Shown here piece after piece: positions 35,227 to 42,946 of a DNA stretch of 64,000 nucleotides (its first letter is position 1; each line of letters starts with the position of its first letter). The notes beneath the pieces are model-generated. The model worked only from the letters and a program-made list of their open reading frames with translations. It did no database searches and was not told where the DNA came from. The DNA is from Muribaculaceae bacterium Isolate-104 (HZI) (GTDB lineage Bacteria > Bacteroidota > Bacteroidia > Bacteroidales > Muribaculaceae). Location of the stretch: the NCBI GenBank assembly GCA_003762715.1, contig RIBJ01000032.1:62001-126000 (forward strand). The letters run 5' to 3'. Position numbers and translations under genes: made by a program.

Positions 35227-35256
35227 CACCACGAAGTTACAAATAATAATCGAGAT

Positions 35257-35397
35257 ATGATATATCCGCAACTACATTTCACCGGACAGGTATGGCGGTC
35301 GCCATACCTGTCCGGTTCGCAGCTACTTCAGATTACATCCGGCTGCACAAGGCACAAGTGCAAATGTAAAGATGCAAAGCTCATTTTTACTCAGTGA
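35257..35397 (+). pseudogene. radical SAM protein, N-terminal fragment
   Basis: Forty-six codons read MIYPQLHFTGQVWRSPYLSG, then SQLLQITSGCTRHKCKCKDA. This matches the start of a Bacteroidetes radical SAM enzyme up to the CxxxCxxC cluster motif; the cluster itself is altered to CTRHKCKCK and the rest of the enzyme is gone. The fragment contains a perfect 17-bp inverted repeat. The region from its stop to 35462 holds no gene. Confidence 0.6.
35281..35316. repeat. perfect 17-bp inverted repeat with 2-nt centre
   Basis: ACCGGACAGGTATGGCG, GT, then the exact complement. It is GC-richer than its surroundings and lies inside the radical SAM fragment. Confidence 0.75.
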
Positions 35398-35462
35398 AAT
35401 AATGCACAAAACCGCATTGGATATAAAGCTGTAATAATTAGATAGTATCAGATTTATTTCTT

Positions 35463-36242
35463 CTAAACAGAGCCATAAAAGATAAGATACTTTGCAAGAT
35501 TGCTATCAATATATTCTATGTTGTGATGACCTTTGAAAATATGACTTTCACAACATATACGGCGACTATTTAACAATTCAGATAGAATACATACAGATTC
35601 GTTGAATCCCCCCTCATCACAATCACCAGCATCAAGATACCATGACTGTTCTTTATGTAGATTTGTGAACGGCTTGAATCTAAGTGGGTCGTTCAAAATG
35701 AAATCTTCTTCAGTTCCATAGTAAGGCAGATCGGCAAGTTCAAGTTGTTTTTCGATTGCAGGCATGTGTCCACCAATACGCGAAAACAGTTCCGGATACT
35801 TCAGTCCGTAGTGAACCGAGGCATATCCACCGGCAGATGCTCCTCCTACAAACCTCGCTGATCTGTCAGGTAATACCGGATAGTGAGCCTCGACATACGG
35901 GATAATTTCATAAATAAAGTAATCCTCATATCTACCGACATCTATTGCCATTTCATCATTGAAAATTTTAGCTGAACAATCCGAGGTATTGAGTCCTCGT
36001 GTATTATCCATTCTCGGACACACTATAATCATCGGATTAATGACTCCCTCTTTTATAAGTTTATCGGCTATGTCCCTTACATTGAGTTGCTCGATAAAAT
36101 GTTCATCACCATTTCTACCATGAAAGAAATATAGTACAGGCAACAATCCCTTATGTGGGTATGTATCGGGAAGATAAATGGAAAAAGCCATAGGCTTTTT
36201 CAAAGTATGACTATTTAAATTAACGATTCTTACTTCACTCAT
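35463..36242 (-). CDS. esterase/alpha-beta hydrolase
   Basis: A 259-residue esterase-D-like alpha/beta hydrolase. The block LPVLYFFHGRNGDEHF gives the oxyanion loop; the nucleophile elbow is FVGGASAGGYASVHYGLKYP (Ser of GGASAGG). The acid and His are probably in DAGDCDEGGF and FKGHHNIEYI. No signal peptide, so it is cytoplasmic. Its ATG overlaps the end of a broken flavodoxin-like frame (ATGAGTGA), suggesting the two once formed an operon. Confidence 0.85.
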   Translation of the reverse strand: MSEVRIVNLNSHTLKKPMAFSIYLPDTYPHKGLLPVLYFFHGRNGDEHFIEQLNVRDIADKLIKEGVINPMIIVCPRMDNTRGLNTSDCSAKIFNDEMAIDVGRYEDYFIYEIIPYVEAHYPVLPDRSARFVGGASAGGYASVHYGLKYPELFSRIGGHMPAIEKQLELADLPYYGTEEDFILNDPLRFKPFTNLHKEQSWYLDAGDCDEGGFNESVCILSELLNSRRICCESHIFKGHHNIEYIDSNLAKYLIFYGSV

Positions 36243-36435
36243 TGGATAATGTTTTTAGCAACCATGCCATGTTTTCGCCGAGGTTGCGCATATTTGCCAG
36301 ACCTTCGTCATCGTTGATTACATCCTGTAATTTGCCAAGGAAGCGAGAGGCATGGGCACCGTCCACATCGCTTTCCGGCACCATGTAATAGCGCACTTAC
36401 GGACGCATCGACTCTCTCGGTTGATAAATTCTCAT
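36235..36435 (-). pseudogene. AraC N-terminus fused to flavodoxin-like C-terminus, with nonsense codon
   Basis: From ATG 36435 the frame reads MRIYQPRESMRP, a TAA, then VRYYMVPESDVDGAHASRFL and ends NLGENMAWLLKTLSNE. The first 19 codons align with the AraC fragment at 31560 (MKIYQPREELRHYVRYYWV), with TAA replacing a Tyr codon. After the junction the sequence resembles the C-terminus of a flavodoxin/NAD(P)H-dependent oxidoreductase. It is a deletion chimera without a working product. Confidence 0.65.
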
Positions 36436-36463
36436 CAGTTTTTGGGAGAGACCTACTTTGCTC

Positions 36464-37012
36464 TTAATCTTCAAACCAGTAGTCAATATCGGGATTATAC
36501 TTTTGGCCGATAAGTTGTTCTTCGTCAAAGTCCATATCAAGATACCCGTCATCATCCAAAAAATAGATTTTTCCCTTATAGCAAGCGATTATAGTACGAA
36601 GAAAGTCCTCAAAAGAATGATGAATCTTTGTTGGACTATCAGCATCGTGTTCTATCAGGAAAATTCCGTTTTCTTTACCTTCCGATACTTTCAACGCATA
36701 AAAATCTGATGAATAATTTACAAGGATTGGATAATACTTATCTTCTCCATTAGGAATCATCTCCTTTACAGACTGCATAAAACTTTCGTATTCAGCATCT
36801 CTAATGAGAAGATAACCGGGTAAGAAATCCATCAATCGTTGATCTTCAATTTCATAGTATGTACCACTTACTTTAGAGTACAATATATTTAATGATTCCG
36901 GGAGAATTAAAGACGATTCTTTATCCTTAGCAATACTCAAGGAATAACCCGGTCTTAATTCATCAGACAGACTAATAAATTCATCTATTAAATAAGAAAT
37001 TTCTTTTTTCAT
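36464..37012 (-). CDS. SMI1/KNR4 (SUKH)-like protein
   Basis: A 182-residue acidic protein. LRPGYSLSIAKDKESSLILP and LLIRDAEYESFMQSVKEMI, with the closing IHHSFEDFLRTIIACYKGKI, fit the SUKH/SMI1-KNR4 family or its relatives. Bacterial SUKH proteins are best known as immunity proteins against nuclease and other toxins of polymorphic toxin systems. No toxin gene is adjacent, so this would be an orphan immunity gene. Low GC and AT-rich codons differ from core genes. Confidence 0.6.
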   Translation of the reverse strand: MKKEISYLIDEFISLSDELRPGYSLSIAKDKESSLILPESLNILYSKVSGTYYEIEDQRLMDFLPGYLLIRDAEYESFMQSVKEMIPNGEDKYYPILVNYSSDFYALKVSEGKENGIFLIEHDADSPTKIHHSFEDFLRTIIACYKGKIYFLDDDGYLDMDFDEEQLIGQKYNPDIDYWFED

Positions 37013-37024
37013 TAATTCTTTTCG

Positions 37025-37279
37025 TTAAAATGTTGCTAATTCTTCCGCACCATCAGAAGCCTGTCTGATGATTTTGGCCGGATTGCCTGCCACGACAGAA
37101 TCGTCAGCCACATCTTTGGTTACTACGCTTCCGGCTACTATCACGCAGCGATTGCCGATTGTCACTCCGGGACAGATTATAGCGCCACCACCTATCCAGC
37201 AGTCGTCGCCGATGGTGACAGGATAGGCATATTTCTGTTCAGCGGTCAGTTTGCCGCTCTCTATTGATATGTAAGGCAT
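37025..37279 (-). pseudogene. left-handed beta-helix O-acetyltransferase, C-terminal fragment
   Basis: Eighty-four codons cover the C-terminal hexapeptide repeats of a maltose/galactoside O-acetyltransferase: [38 protein letters not shown] and [14 protein letters not shown]. The N-terminal half, with the catalytic His, is absent. The frame begins inside the GNAT gene (41-bp overlap), which marks a fusion point. Confidence 0.7.
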
Positions 37280-37802
37280 TGTAGTCTTCTTTTGTCATGC
37301 GGTAAAAGTGTTCGGTGCGCTTGTCTCCGAGAGGTGAAACGACATCATGATCAGTATGATGGTACTTGAATCCACTTTTCTCGATGACGCGTTTAGACTT
37401 GACATTGCCATCGTAGTGACCACACCACACAGTATCAAGACCCAGCTCATTGAAGCATCGTGAAAGCAAAGCGTTGACTGCTTCGGGAATAAGACCTTGA
37501 CCCCAATAAGGCTTGCCAATCCAGTAGCCTATCTCGGCTTCACGCTGTGTCATGTTGGCCGAGTGAAGACTGTTGGAAAACATGATTCCACAACTGCCAA
37601 CCGGCTCGTTAGTGTCTTTCAACACAACAGCGTAGACTTCGGGAGCGGCAAAAACAGTGCGTATGATTCCAAGGCTATCACTAATACTGGCATGCGGAGA
37701 CCATCCGGCAATCGGTCCGATGTCGGGGTCACTCGCATATCTGTAAAGTGATTCGGCATCGGATTCCAGCCAAGGTCTCAATATCAATCTGTCAGTGTCC
37801 AT
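37239..37802 (-). CDS. GNAT acetyltransferase (RimJ/RimL type)
   Basis: A 187-residue protein: [40 protein letters not shown] and [20 protein letters not shown] are RimJ/RimL-like GNAT motifs. Such enzymes acetylate N-termini or small amines. The last ten or so residues (after [10 protein letters not shown]) come from the junction with the acetyltransferase fragment, so the C-terminus is slightly abnormal. Its ATG overlaps the TAA of a YCII fragment (TAATG). Confidence 0.87.
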   Translation of the reverse strand: MDTDRLILRPWLESDAESLYRYASDPDIGPIAGWSPHASISDSLGIIRTVFAAPEVYAVVLKDTNEPVGSCGIMFSNSLHSANMTQREAEIGYWIGKPYWGQGLIPEAVNALLSRCFNELGLDTVWCGHYDGNVKSKRVIEKSGFKYHHTDHDVVSPLGDKRTEHFYRMTKEDYNALHINRERQTDR

Positions 37803-37909
37803 TATGAAAGGATATTTTTCAAATCATCATTTAGAAACATTGTCGGAGTAAACTCCACAATCTGATAATCGGCAATGCCGTTGATATTAAACGGGTCTTG
37901 CGCGATAAT
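37802..37909 (-). pseudogene. YCII-related protein, C-terminal fragment
   Basis: Reads IAQDPFNINGIADYQIVEFT and ends MFLNDDLKNILS. It matches the C-terminal third of the intact YCII gene at 41608 (IIAQDPFHINSIADYQIVEF). The N-terminal part is missing; the fragment is joined to the 3' end of the DJ-1 gene. Confidence 0.75.
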
Positions 37910-38521
37910 TCATTCAATTGAGAAAAGGCTGCAGAAGCCCTTCTTGTTGAACTGATAGTACATTTCAATTCGTTCCGGTGTATCGTTTTCGAGCAACGTA
38001 AGCAACTCTTTGGCAAATTCAAGGGTTGCAGAACCGTTGGCTGTCACCATGATGCCATCGCTTACGGCTTGCGCGTGGATATACCCGTCGGGATTAGTGT
38101 AGTTCTCTCCACCCCAAATTTTCAGTTGGTCCAAACCATTGCCGGTATGTTTCACCGCATTGAGGAAACCATGCTTTGCCATAAACGATGCTGCATTGCA
38201 TATCGCACCTACAATCTTTCCTCCTTCAACTGCTTTTTTGACAATTGTCACAACCCGTTCAGCAACAGGCGTACTCCACCCGAAACCACCAATCAGCACC
38301 AGCGCAGCATAATCGTCGGGCATCGTATCAAACGAATAATCGGGCATTGTGCGGAACCCGCCGATTGATTTCACCGGCTCCAACGTAGGGGAGACCACCT
38401 TATTGAGATACTTCGGATTTTTCTTCATAGCATATTCATCGGAGGCGATAGCCTGCGAAAGAAACACCGCCTCATGCGCCGCATAGTCCGGCAGGAGTAT
38501 ATATAGAACTTCGTTACTCAT
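37910..38521 (-). CDS. DJ-1/PfpI-family protein
   Basis: A 203-residue class I glutamine-amidotransferase-like protein. It opens EVLYILLPDYAAHEAVFLSQ and has the nucleophile elbow GKIVGAICNAASFMAKHG with the conserved Cys. ALVLIGGFGWS and the late IMVTANGSATLEFAKELL are also typical. Members act as glyoxalase III, chaperones or stress proteins. The stop falls at the junction with the YCII fragment, so the extreme C-terminus may be foreign. Confidence 0.87.
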   Translation of the reverse strand: MSNEVLYILLPDYAAHEAVFLSQAIASDEYAMKKNPKYLNKVVSPTLEPVKSIGGFRTMPDYSFDTMPDDYAALVLIGGFGWSTPVAERVVTIVKKAVEGGKIVGAICNAASFMAKHGFLNAVKHTGNGLDQLKIWGGENYTNPDGYIHAQAVSDGIMVTANGSATLEFAKELLTLLENDTPERIEMYYQFNKKGFCSLFSIE

Positions 38522-38530
38522 AATCGTCTG

Positions 38531-38800
38531 TTACTTTTTCCAGCGTTTGAGATGCGGGAAAAACTGTCGCATCTGCTCTTTCATCTGTTCGACAGTGAGA
38601 TTCTGCCCCGAGTTCCTGTTTATCTCGTCGGTAAACTGAGCGCAGTGGTCAATCATCTGCTCCATTGTCATGTCCTGCGTGAACTTGCCGTCTTTGTAGC
38701 AGTAAATGCAGTAATCCTCATTTGATGTGCCGTCGGCATTCGTGCCGAGTACTTCATTCGTGAGCGGCATTCCGCAGCTCTGACAAAATTTCATATCCAT
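38531..38800 (-). CDS. zinc-ribbon domain protein
   Basis: Eighty-nine residues from ATG 38800 (or 38794): MKFCQSCGMPLTNEVLGTN and EDYCIYCYKDGKF give two CxxC knuckles of a zinc ribbon. A helical tail follows (MTMEQMIDHCAQFTDEIN). It corresponds to the putative zinc-ribbon family common in anaerobes. The frame is open further upstream, but there it encodes a remnant of an HxlR C-terminus. Confidence 0.82.
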   Translation of the reverse strand: MDMKFCQSCGMPLTNEVLGTNADGTSNEDYCIYCYKDGKFTQDMTMEQMIDHCAQFTDEINRNSGQNLTVEQMKEQMRQFFPHLKRWKK

Positions 38801-38829
38801 ATAGTTAGTAATGTTTTGTTGGTTTTCCA

Positions 38830-39039
38830 TTATCTGTTCAAATTTCTCACGCCCCAATTGAGCTTAGAGCGCATGTCGGCGCAGCCGGTGCAAAATACGA
38901 CATCACCCGCTTTTATAGATGCTATTGACGGCATCCTTGAGTGGATGCTGCCAAACACTACTTTTATAGGTCCTGTATCATTTGATTTTCTTAGTTCGTC
39001 CAACCAGTCCTGAGGCCAGTAAACAGTATAATATGCCAT
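38830..39039 (-). pseudogene. chimera of an unknown protein N-terminus and an HxlR C-terminus
   Basis: The first 50 codons (MAYYTVYWPQDWLDELRKSN; SRMPSIASIKAGDVVF) look like the start of a small conserved protein I cannot name. The last part (KLNWGVRNLNR) is the end of an HxlR gene (compare NWGRDNFEQIM at the end of the intact copy) read one base out of frame, since in frame the same DNA gives GREKFEQIM. Both donors are incomplete, so this is rearrangement debris. Confidence 0.55.
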
Positions 39040-39048
39040 AATATGATG

Positions 39049-40833
39049 TTACTTGTTTCTGTTCAAGAAAGCGGCAGCCAGCTCGGGGCTGTTCAGCGTC
39101 ATTGCCGACGAGTCTTCGAGGTTTTCGGCGTCTTCATCGTCTGATATCGAGATGAATAGTGTGATTTCATCGGTGCGCTCTCCAAAGATTCCGGAATCTT
39201 TGACCTGCTTCATCGCCGAAATCATTGCGCTGAAGAAAAAGGCTTCACCCGGCAAAGTGTTGTGGTTTTCCCACAGCGATTTGCTGAGCTTTACCAGTTC
39301 GCTGCCATGCCCGTCGGAATATCCCCATTCGTCGGGATGCCATTTGGTTTCGTCGTCAGGCTCTTCGTCCTCACTTTCAAGGTACTCCATGGTGTTCACT
39401 GCAAGAAACAGCGAGCAGCAATACCTGTCGGTGACCAGGGCGGCAGTATATATGCGCTCATCGTCTATGCGTCCAATAATTTCGCGTAGGTCAGCGGCAA
39501 CCGCATCACTGATTTTTGCAGCCACGTCTTGCCAGAACGGAGCCACGGGGGTGTCCGGTTCTTCTTTTTTCCGCTCGTGGGCTTCAAAGTCGGGCGAGTT
39601 GATGTAGCCGATATACTCTTTGGCTTCTTCCGAGCCGAGTTTTACAGCATCCTCAAAATACTGGTATCCCAACTCAATATCCGCCTCGGTGCCACGCCCG
39701 AAGGCGTACGCCACGCCGAGTGCGGTGAGCAGCCTGACAGTTATTGAGTCCCATAGGTGGTCGACTCCTTCGCCGGCTTCATGGAGATAGTCGAACGCCA
39801 CATCGTCGTCCTGCACTGTTCCAAGCCCCTCCTGATAGCAGATGCCGAGATAGGCGGCACACTGCGCTTTGGTAACCTCAGAGCACTTCGGATTCCAGTA
39901 GGCCTTTTCAAACCAGTCCACGGCCTGGGCGTAGTCCTGCTCCACATCACCGAAGCCTTCAAACAGATAATATCCTACCTCAAATTGTCCTGCGGGATGT
40001 CCGCATTTGGCAGCCATTTCATAGAGTTGATATGCAAGGTCGATATTCTCATCCACTTCTTCACCGGCTTCGTAGATATGCCCTGCATTGTATGCGGCTT
40101 GTGGGTCGCCCCTGCGGGCAGCCTCCACATATCGCAACAGCCCGCCGTATGAGTCGCCCTTCTCGGTGCGAAGATAATAACCGTAGTTGTTGCAGATTAC
40201 GGGTGAAATATCCGCCAGCATCAAGTAATATTTCTCATAAACATCCCGCGCAATTTCGCAGAGGCCGGATTTGCGTATGTCGCAGTAATTGCCCCACCCG
40301 GCACAAAGCCCGCCGTCGAAACTGCGCTCGTACCACGCCTTTGCTATCGGCCAGGCCCATGCGTTATAGTCGCTTTCGTCTTTGAATTGCTTGGCATAGT
40401 CTGGTTCGACACGCAGATAGTCGCCCCAGAAATACACATTGCCGACCATGTAGCAGCAGAAAGCATCGCCACGCTCAGCCTGACCGAGAATCTCCTCAAA
40501 CGCTTCCTTAAACGAGGCAAACGGCATTGCCCGTTCCACCGAGGGTGTGAGATTGGCGCTTCGGGCAGCACAAAGAACGCCCGTGGCACTGCCCATCATC
40601 GCGCTCTTCTGCATCAGCTTCGATGCGTTTTCATCATCAGCTTTGAAACCTGCCTGCGGCCACACATACGACTCACCCATGAAGCAGCGGGCTATGAATG
40701 CCAGCGCATCTGCATCGCCCTTTTGCGCCTCCAGTATAAGTATTGAGTATCCCCGGCGTATTTCATCGCGGTCAAAACTTGACCAAATCAGTTTGACTGC
40801 CGTTTTCACCTGCCTGCTATATTTACCTTTCAT
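39049..40833 (-). CDS. Sel1-repeat protein with DUF4303-like C-terminus
   Basis: A 594-residue protein. Residues about 1-410 are Sel1-like helical repeats (AAYNAGHIYEAGEEVDENID; YLGICYQEGLGTVQDDDVAF). Residues about 430-594 resemble DUF4303 (KISDAVAADLREIIGRIDDE; RYCCSLFLAVNTMEYL). DUF4303 proteins are found among predicted immunity proteins of polymorphic toxins, so the protein may couple a recognition scaffold to an immunity domain; this is inference. It overlaps the preceding gene by 11 bp. Confidence 0.75.
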   Translation of the reverse strand: MKGKYSRQVKTAVKLIWSSFDRDEIRRGYSILILEAQKGDADALAFIARCFMGESYVWPQAGFKADDENASKLMQKSAMMGSATGVLCAARSANLTPSVERAMPFASFKEAFEEILGQAERGDAFCCYMVGNVYFWGDYLRVEPDYAKQFKDESDYNAWAWPIAKAWYERSFDGGLCAGWGNYCDIRKSGLCEIARDVYEKYYLMLADISPVICNNYGYYLRTEKGDSYGGLLRYVEAARRGDPQAAYNAGHIYEAGEEVDENIDLAYQLYEMAAKCGHPAGQFEVGYYLFEGFGDVEQDYAQAVDWFEKAYWNPKCSEVTKAQCAAYLGICYQEGLGTVQDDDVAFDYLHEAGEGVDHLWDSITVRLLTALGVAYAFGRGTEADIELGYQYFEDAVKLGSEEAKEYIGYINSPDFEAHERKKEEPDTPVAPFWQDVAAKISDAVAADLREIIGRIDDERIYTAALVTDRYCCSLFLAVNTMEYLESEDEEPDDETKWHPDEWGYSDGHGSELVKLSKSLWENHNTLPGEAFFFSAMISAMKQVKDSGIFGERTDEITLFISISDDEDAENLEDSSAMTLNSPELAAAFLNRNK

Positions 40834-41611
40834 CTTTCTCTTCGTCTAAAAATCTGAATACCAGTCTTTCAAAATAATCGTTTACGCCAAACTCCTCCCA
40901 ACAGCTCAGAGGATCGGGCAGTTTCTCGCCTTCAATCAGACTCCACAGCCAGCTCCGCAGGAGTCCTTCATCAGAAACAACGCCTCTGAAGCCGGTCGGA
41001 GCCGGATTCGTCCATCTTACATATTCAACTTTATATCCGGCGGTCGGAGCCGCATCATTGTCACGCCTGCGGATGCTGACATATCCGCCATCGCCTTTAA
41101 TGAAATCATAAAGCATCCACAGCGATTTGCCCTCTATGATGTTTTCCAATGCACAAAACACATCAGCCATATCAAAGTATCGGAAATCTTCGCCGTCCAC
41201 ACAAAGTTTCGTCTCTGGGGTCTCTTGTTCCGGATAGATTTTCTGACAGTGCCAGCCTGTCATGTCGGGAAGCGAGGCGGTGCGGAAAAAGTTGCACATA
41301 ATATCTGCCGCCACATCACAATCTATGTCTGACCGCCACATGCGCAGCATATATCCGTTGACTCTGAAACACACCGCAATGCTGCCGTCCTTATAATAAT
41401 CAATAGAGTATGCTTCGGCATAGCGGACCAGTACCACCGGCACGCATTTTTCAAGGAATATAGCCACATTGTCTTCAATGTCCTCCACAGCCTCGACAAT
41501 TTTTGCCTCGGTTACGTTTGATGTGCGTTTGGTTCCATTCTCAGTTCCCAGCACATATTGCGGCTTGCGGGCTTTGGAGCCGGGAAATATAGCGCGTGGT
41601 TCGTTGCTCAT
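40823..41611 (-). CDS. hypothetical protein (262 residues)
   Basis: No family recognised. Basic N-terminus (FPGSKARKPQYVLGTENGTK), then an acidic alpha/beta protein with several Trp residues (GYMLRMWRSDIDCDVAADIM; DEGLLRSWLWSLIEGEKLP). No signal peptide or membrane segment. It is coupled on both sides: ATGA overlap with the YCII gene upstream and 11-bp overlap with the Sel1/DUF4303 gene downstream. With its neighbour it may belong to an immunity-type pair. Confidence 0.65.
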   Translation of the reverse strand: MSNEPRAIFPGSKARKPQYVLGTENGTKRTSNVTEAKIVEAVEDIEDNVAIFLEKCVPVVLVRYAEAYSIDYYKDGSIAVCFRVNGYMLRMWRSDIDCDVAADIMCNFFRTASLPDMTGWHCQKIYPEQETPETKLCVDGEDFRYFDMADVFCALENIIEGKSLWMLYDFIKGDGGYVSIRRRDNDAAPTAGYKVEYVRWTNPAPTGFRGVVSDEGLLRSWLWSLIEGEKLPDPLSCWEEFGVNDYFERLVFRFLDEEKDER

Positions 41612-41898
41612 TTTAACAGGTCGGAAAGGGTAGGGTTGCAGAACATTGTAGGGGTAAACTCCACAATCTGATAGTCGGCTATGCTGTTGATGTGGAAAGG
41701 GTCTTGCGCGATAATAGAATCTACCGCCGCACGGCTTTCAGCCTTTATCATTATCACGCCGCCGGTGCGGGGAGTCTGCGGACCTGAGGCAATGAAATCG
41801 CCGGCGGCATAGTGCTCGGCAAGATAGTCACGATGCGCCTGAAGATGACGGTCAACCTCTTCAAGCGGTTTTTTGTATGTAAGAATTGCGATAAACAT
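41608..41898 (-). CDS. YCII-related protein
   Basis: A 96-residue YCII-like ferredoxin-fold protein: LEEVDRHLQAHRDYLAEHYA, SGPQTPRTGGVIMIKAESRA, AQDPFHINSIADYQIVEFTP. The conserved His of the first helix and the Asp in AQDPF match the proposed active site. Function is poorly defined. It heads the three-gene coupled run to 39049. Confidence 0.87.
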   Translation of the reverse strand: MFIAILTYKKPLEEVDRHLQAHRDYLAEHYAAGDFIASGPQTPRTGGVIMIKAESRAAVDSIIAQDPFHINSIADYQIVEFTPTMFCNPTLSDLLK

Positions 41899-41988
41899 GG
41901 CTGCTCGTTTTTTTTATTCTTAGTTGAGATTGTTAATAGAATCAATCACAAAGGTATATAAATTACACAAGACAAAAAAGCAGCAGAG

Positions 41989-42159
41989 ATGGATGAGGTG
42001 ACGGAATGTTATAACGTAAGCGGAAACCATGACTATATGCTTAAGGTTACGGTTCCTGACATGCAGGCTTCCCGCGCCTTTATCACCGAGCGCCTCGGCA
42101 ATCTCAACATACTTGAAAAGGTGACGAGTGTGTTTGTGATGTCGACAGTGAAGAACTGA
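41989..42159 (+). pseudogene. Lrp/AsnC regulator, C-terminal fragment
   Basis: Fifty-six codons from ATG 41989 give ECYNVSGNHDYMLKVTVPDM and end LEKVTSVFVMSTVKN, the ligand-binding half of an Lrp/AsnC protein. The DNA-binding half is missing; a stop lies in frame at 41959-41961. The fragment marks the right edge of the degraded region. Confidence 0.72.
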
Positions 42160-42169
42160 AGGTACTTGT

Positions 42170-42188
42170 CCCCCCCCCAAAAAAAAAA
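42170..42188. repeat. C9A10 homopolymer tract
   Basis: Nine C followed by ten A, about 45 bp upstream of the polysaccharide operon's -33 box. Such tracts slip during replication. It is not in a coding region that I can support. Confidence 0.6.
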
Positions 42189-42232
42189 GCACCCTTGACT
42201 CAAACTTTTGAGGCGTTCCGGCCGTTGGCGCT

Positions 42233-42262
42233 TTTGGATATTTGAAAAAATTACTAATTTTG
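42233..42262 (+). promoter_or_regulatory. promoter of the polysaccharide operon
   Basis: TTTG at 42233-42236, 18-nt spacer, TAATTTTG at 42255-42262. The leader to the first ATG (42356) is about 88 nt. Confidence 0.65.
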
Positions 42263-42355
42263 TAGCACATTGGATTGTATTGCCGAAAAACATGTTTGTA
42301 TCCAAGCGCATTGCCAGTATAAAAATTGAAGGGAATAACGTTTAGACCATAATAT

Positions 42356-42946
42356 ATGTCTGATATATATATATATATTGACAAAACCTCAATAATAGAC
42401 CCCGGCGCGGTAATAGGTGGCGGGTGCCGTATATGGCACTTCTGCCATATAATGAGCGAGGCCGTTATCGGGGAGCAATGCAGTCTGGGCCAGAACGTAA
42501 TGGTGGGGCCGGGTGTGAGACTCGGACGCAACGTCAAGGTACAGAACAATGTTTCGATATTTTCCGGAGTAACGGTCCAGGACAATGTGTTTCTGGGTCC
42601 GGGATGTGTTTTTACCAACGTCCGCAATCCGCGCAGCGAGATATGCCGCCACGGAAGTTTTGAAAAGACGCTTGTGAAAGAGGGCGCCACTATAGGAGCG
42701 AACGCCACTATACGCTGCGGCGTTACAATCGGGCGCTACGGCTTTGTAGGAGCCGGCAGCGTGGTGACCTCGGATGTGCCTGACTATTGCATGGTGGCGG
42801 GAGTCCCTGCGCGCCCGGTGGGGTGGATGAGCCGGCACGGATGCAGGCTGGAATTTGACTGTAACGGCCTCGCTCAATGTCCGGAATCAGGGGCAAGATA
42901 TAAAAACATCAATGGATTAGTGAGTGAAGTACAAGATGACTTTTAA
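42356..42946 (+). CDS. WbpD/WlbB-like UDP-amino-sugar N-acetyltransferase
   Basis: A 196-residue left-handed beta-helix acetyltransferase. Hexapeptide repeats run through the protein ([60 protein letters not shown]). The end has the typical [20 protein letters not shown]. Close resemblance is to WbpD/WlbB, which acetylate the 3-amino group of UDP-GlcNAc(3NH2)A using acetyl-CoA. The other three enzymes of that route are in the same operon, which supports the assignment. Confidence 0.82.
   Translation: MSDIYIYIDKTSIIDPGAVIGGGCRIWHFCHIMSEAVIGEQCSLGQNVMVGPGVRLGRNVKVQNNVSIFSGVTVQDNVFLGPGCVFTNVRNPRSEICRHGSFEKTLVKEGATIGANATIRCGVTIGRYGFVGAGSVVTSDVPDYCMVAGVPARPVGWMSRHGCRLEFDCNGLAQCPESGARYKNINGLVSEVQDDF

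Noticed and set aside
29495-42159. Chromosomal integron cassette array
   Set aside because: Small genes on one strand with hairpins suggested it, but there is no IntI gene and no repeated attC-like sites with the conserved ends; the two perfect hairpins are inside coding sequence and unlike each other.
42033-42311. 92-codon minus-strand frame over the C9A10 tract
   Set aside because: It overlaps the Lrp fragment and the homopolymer and its product has no protein-like features.
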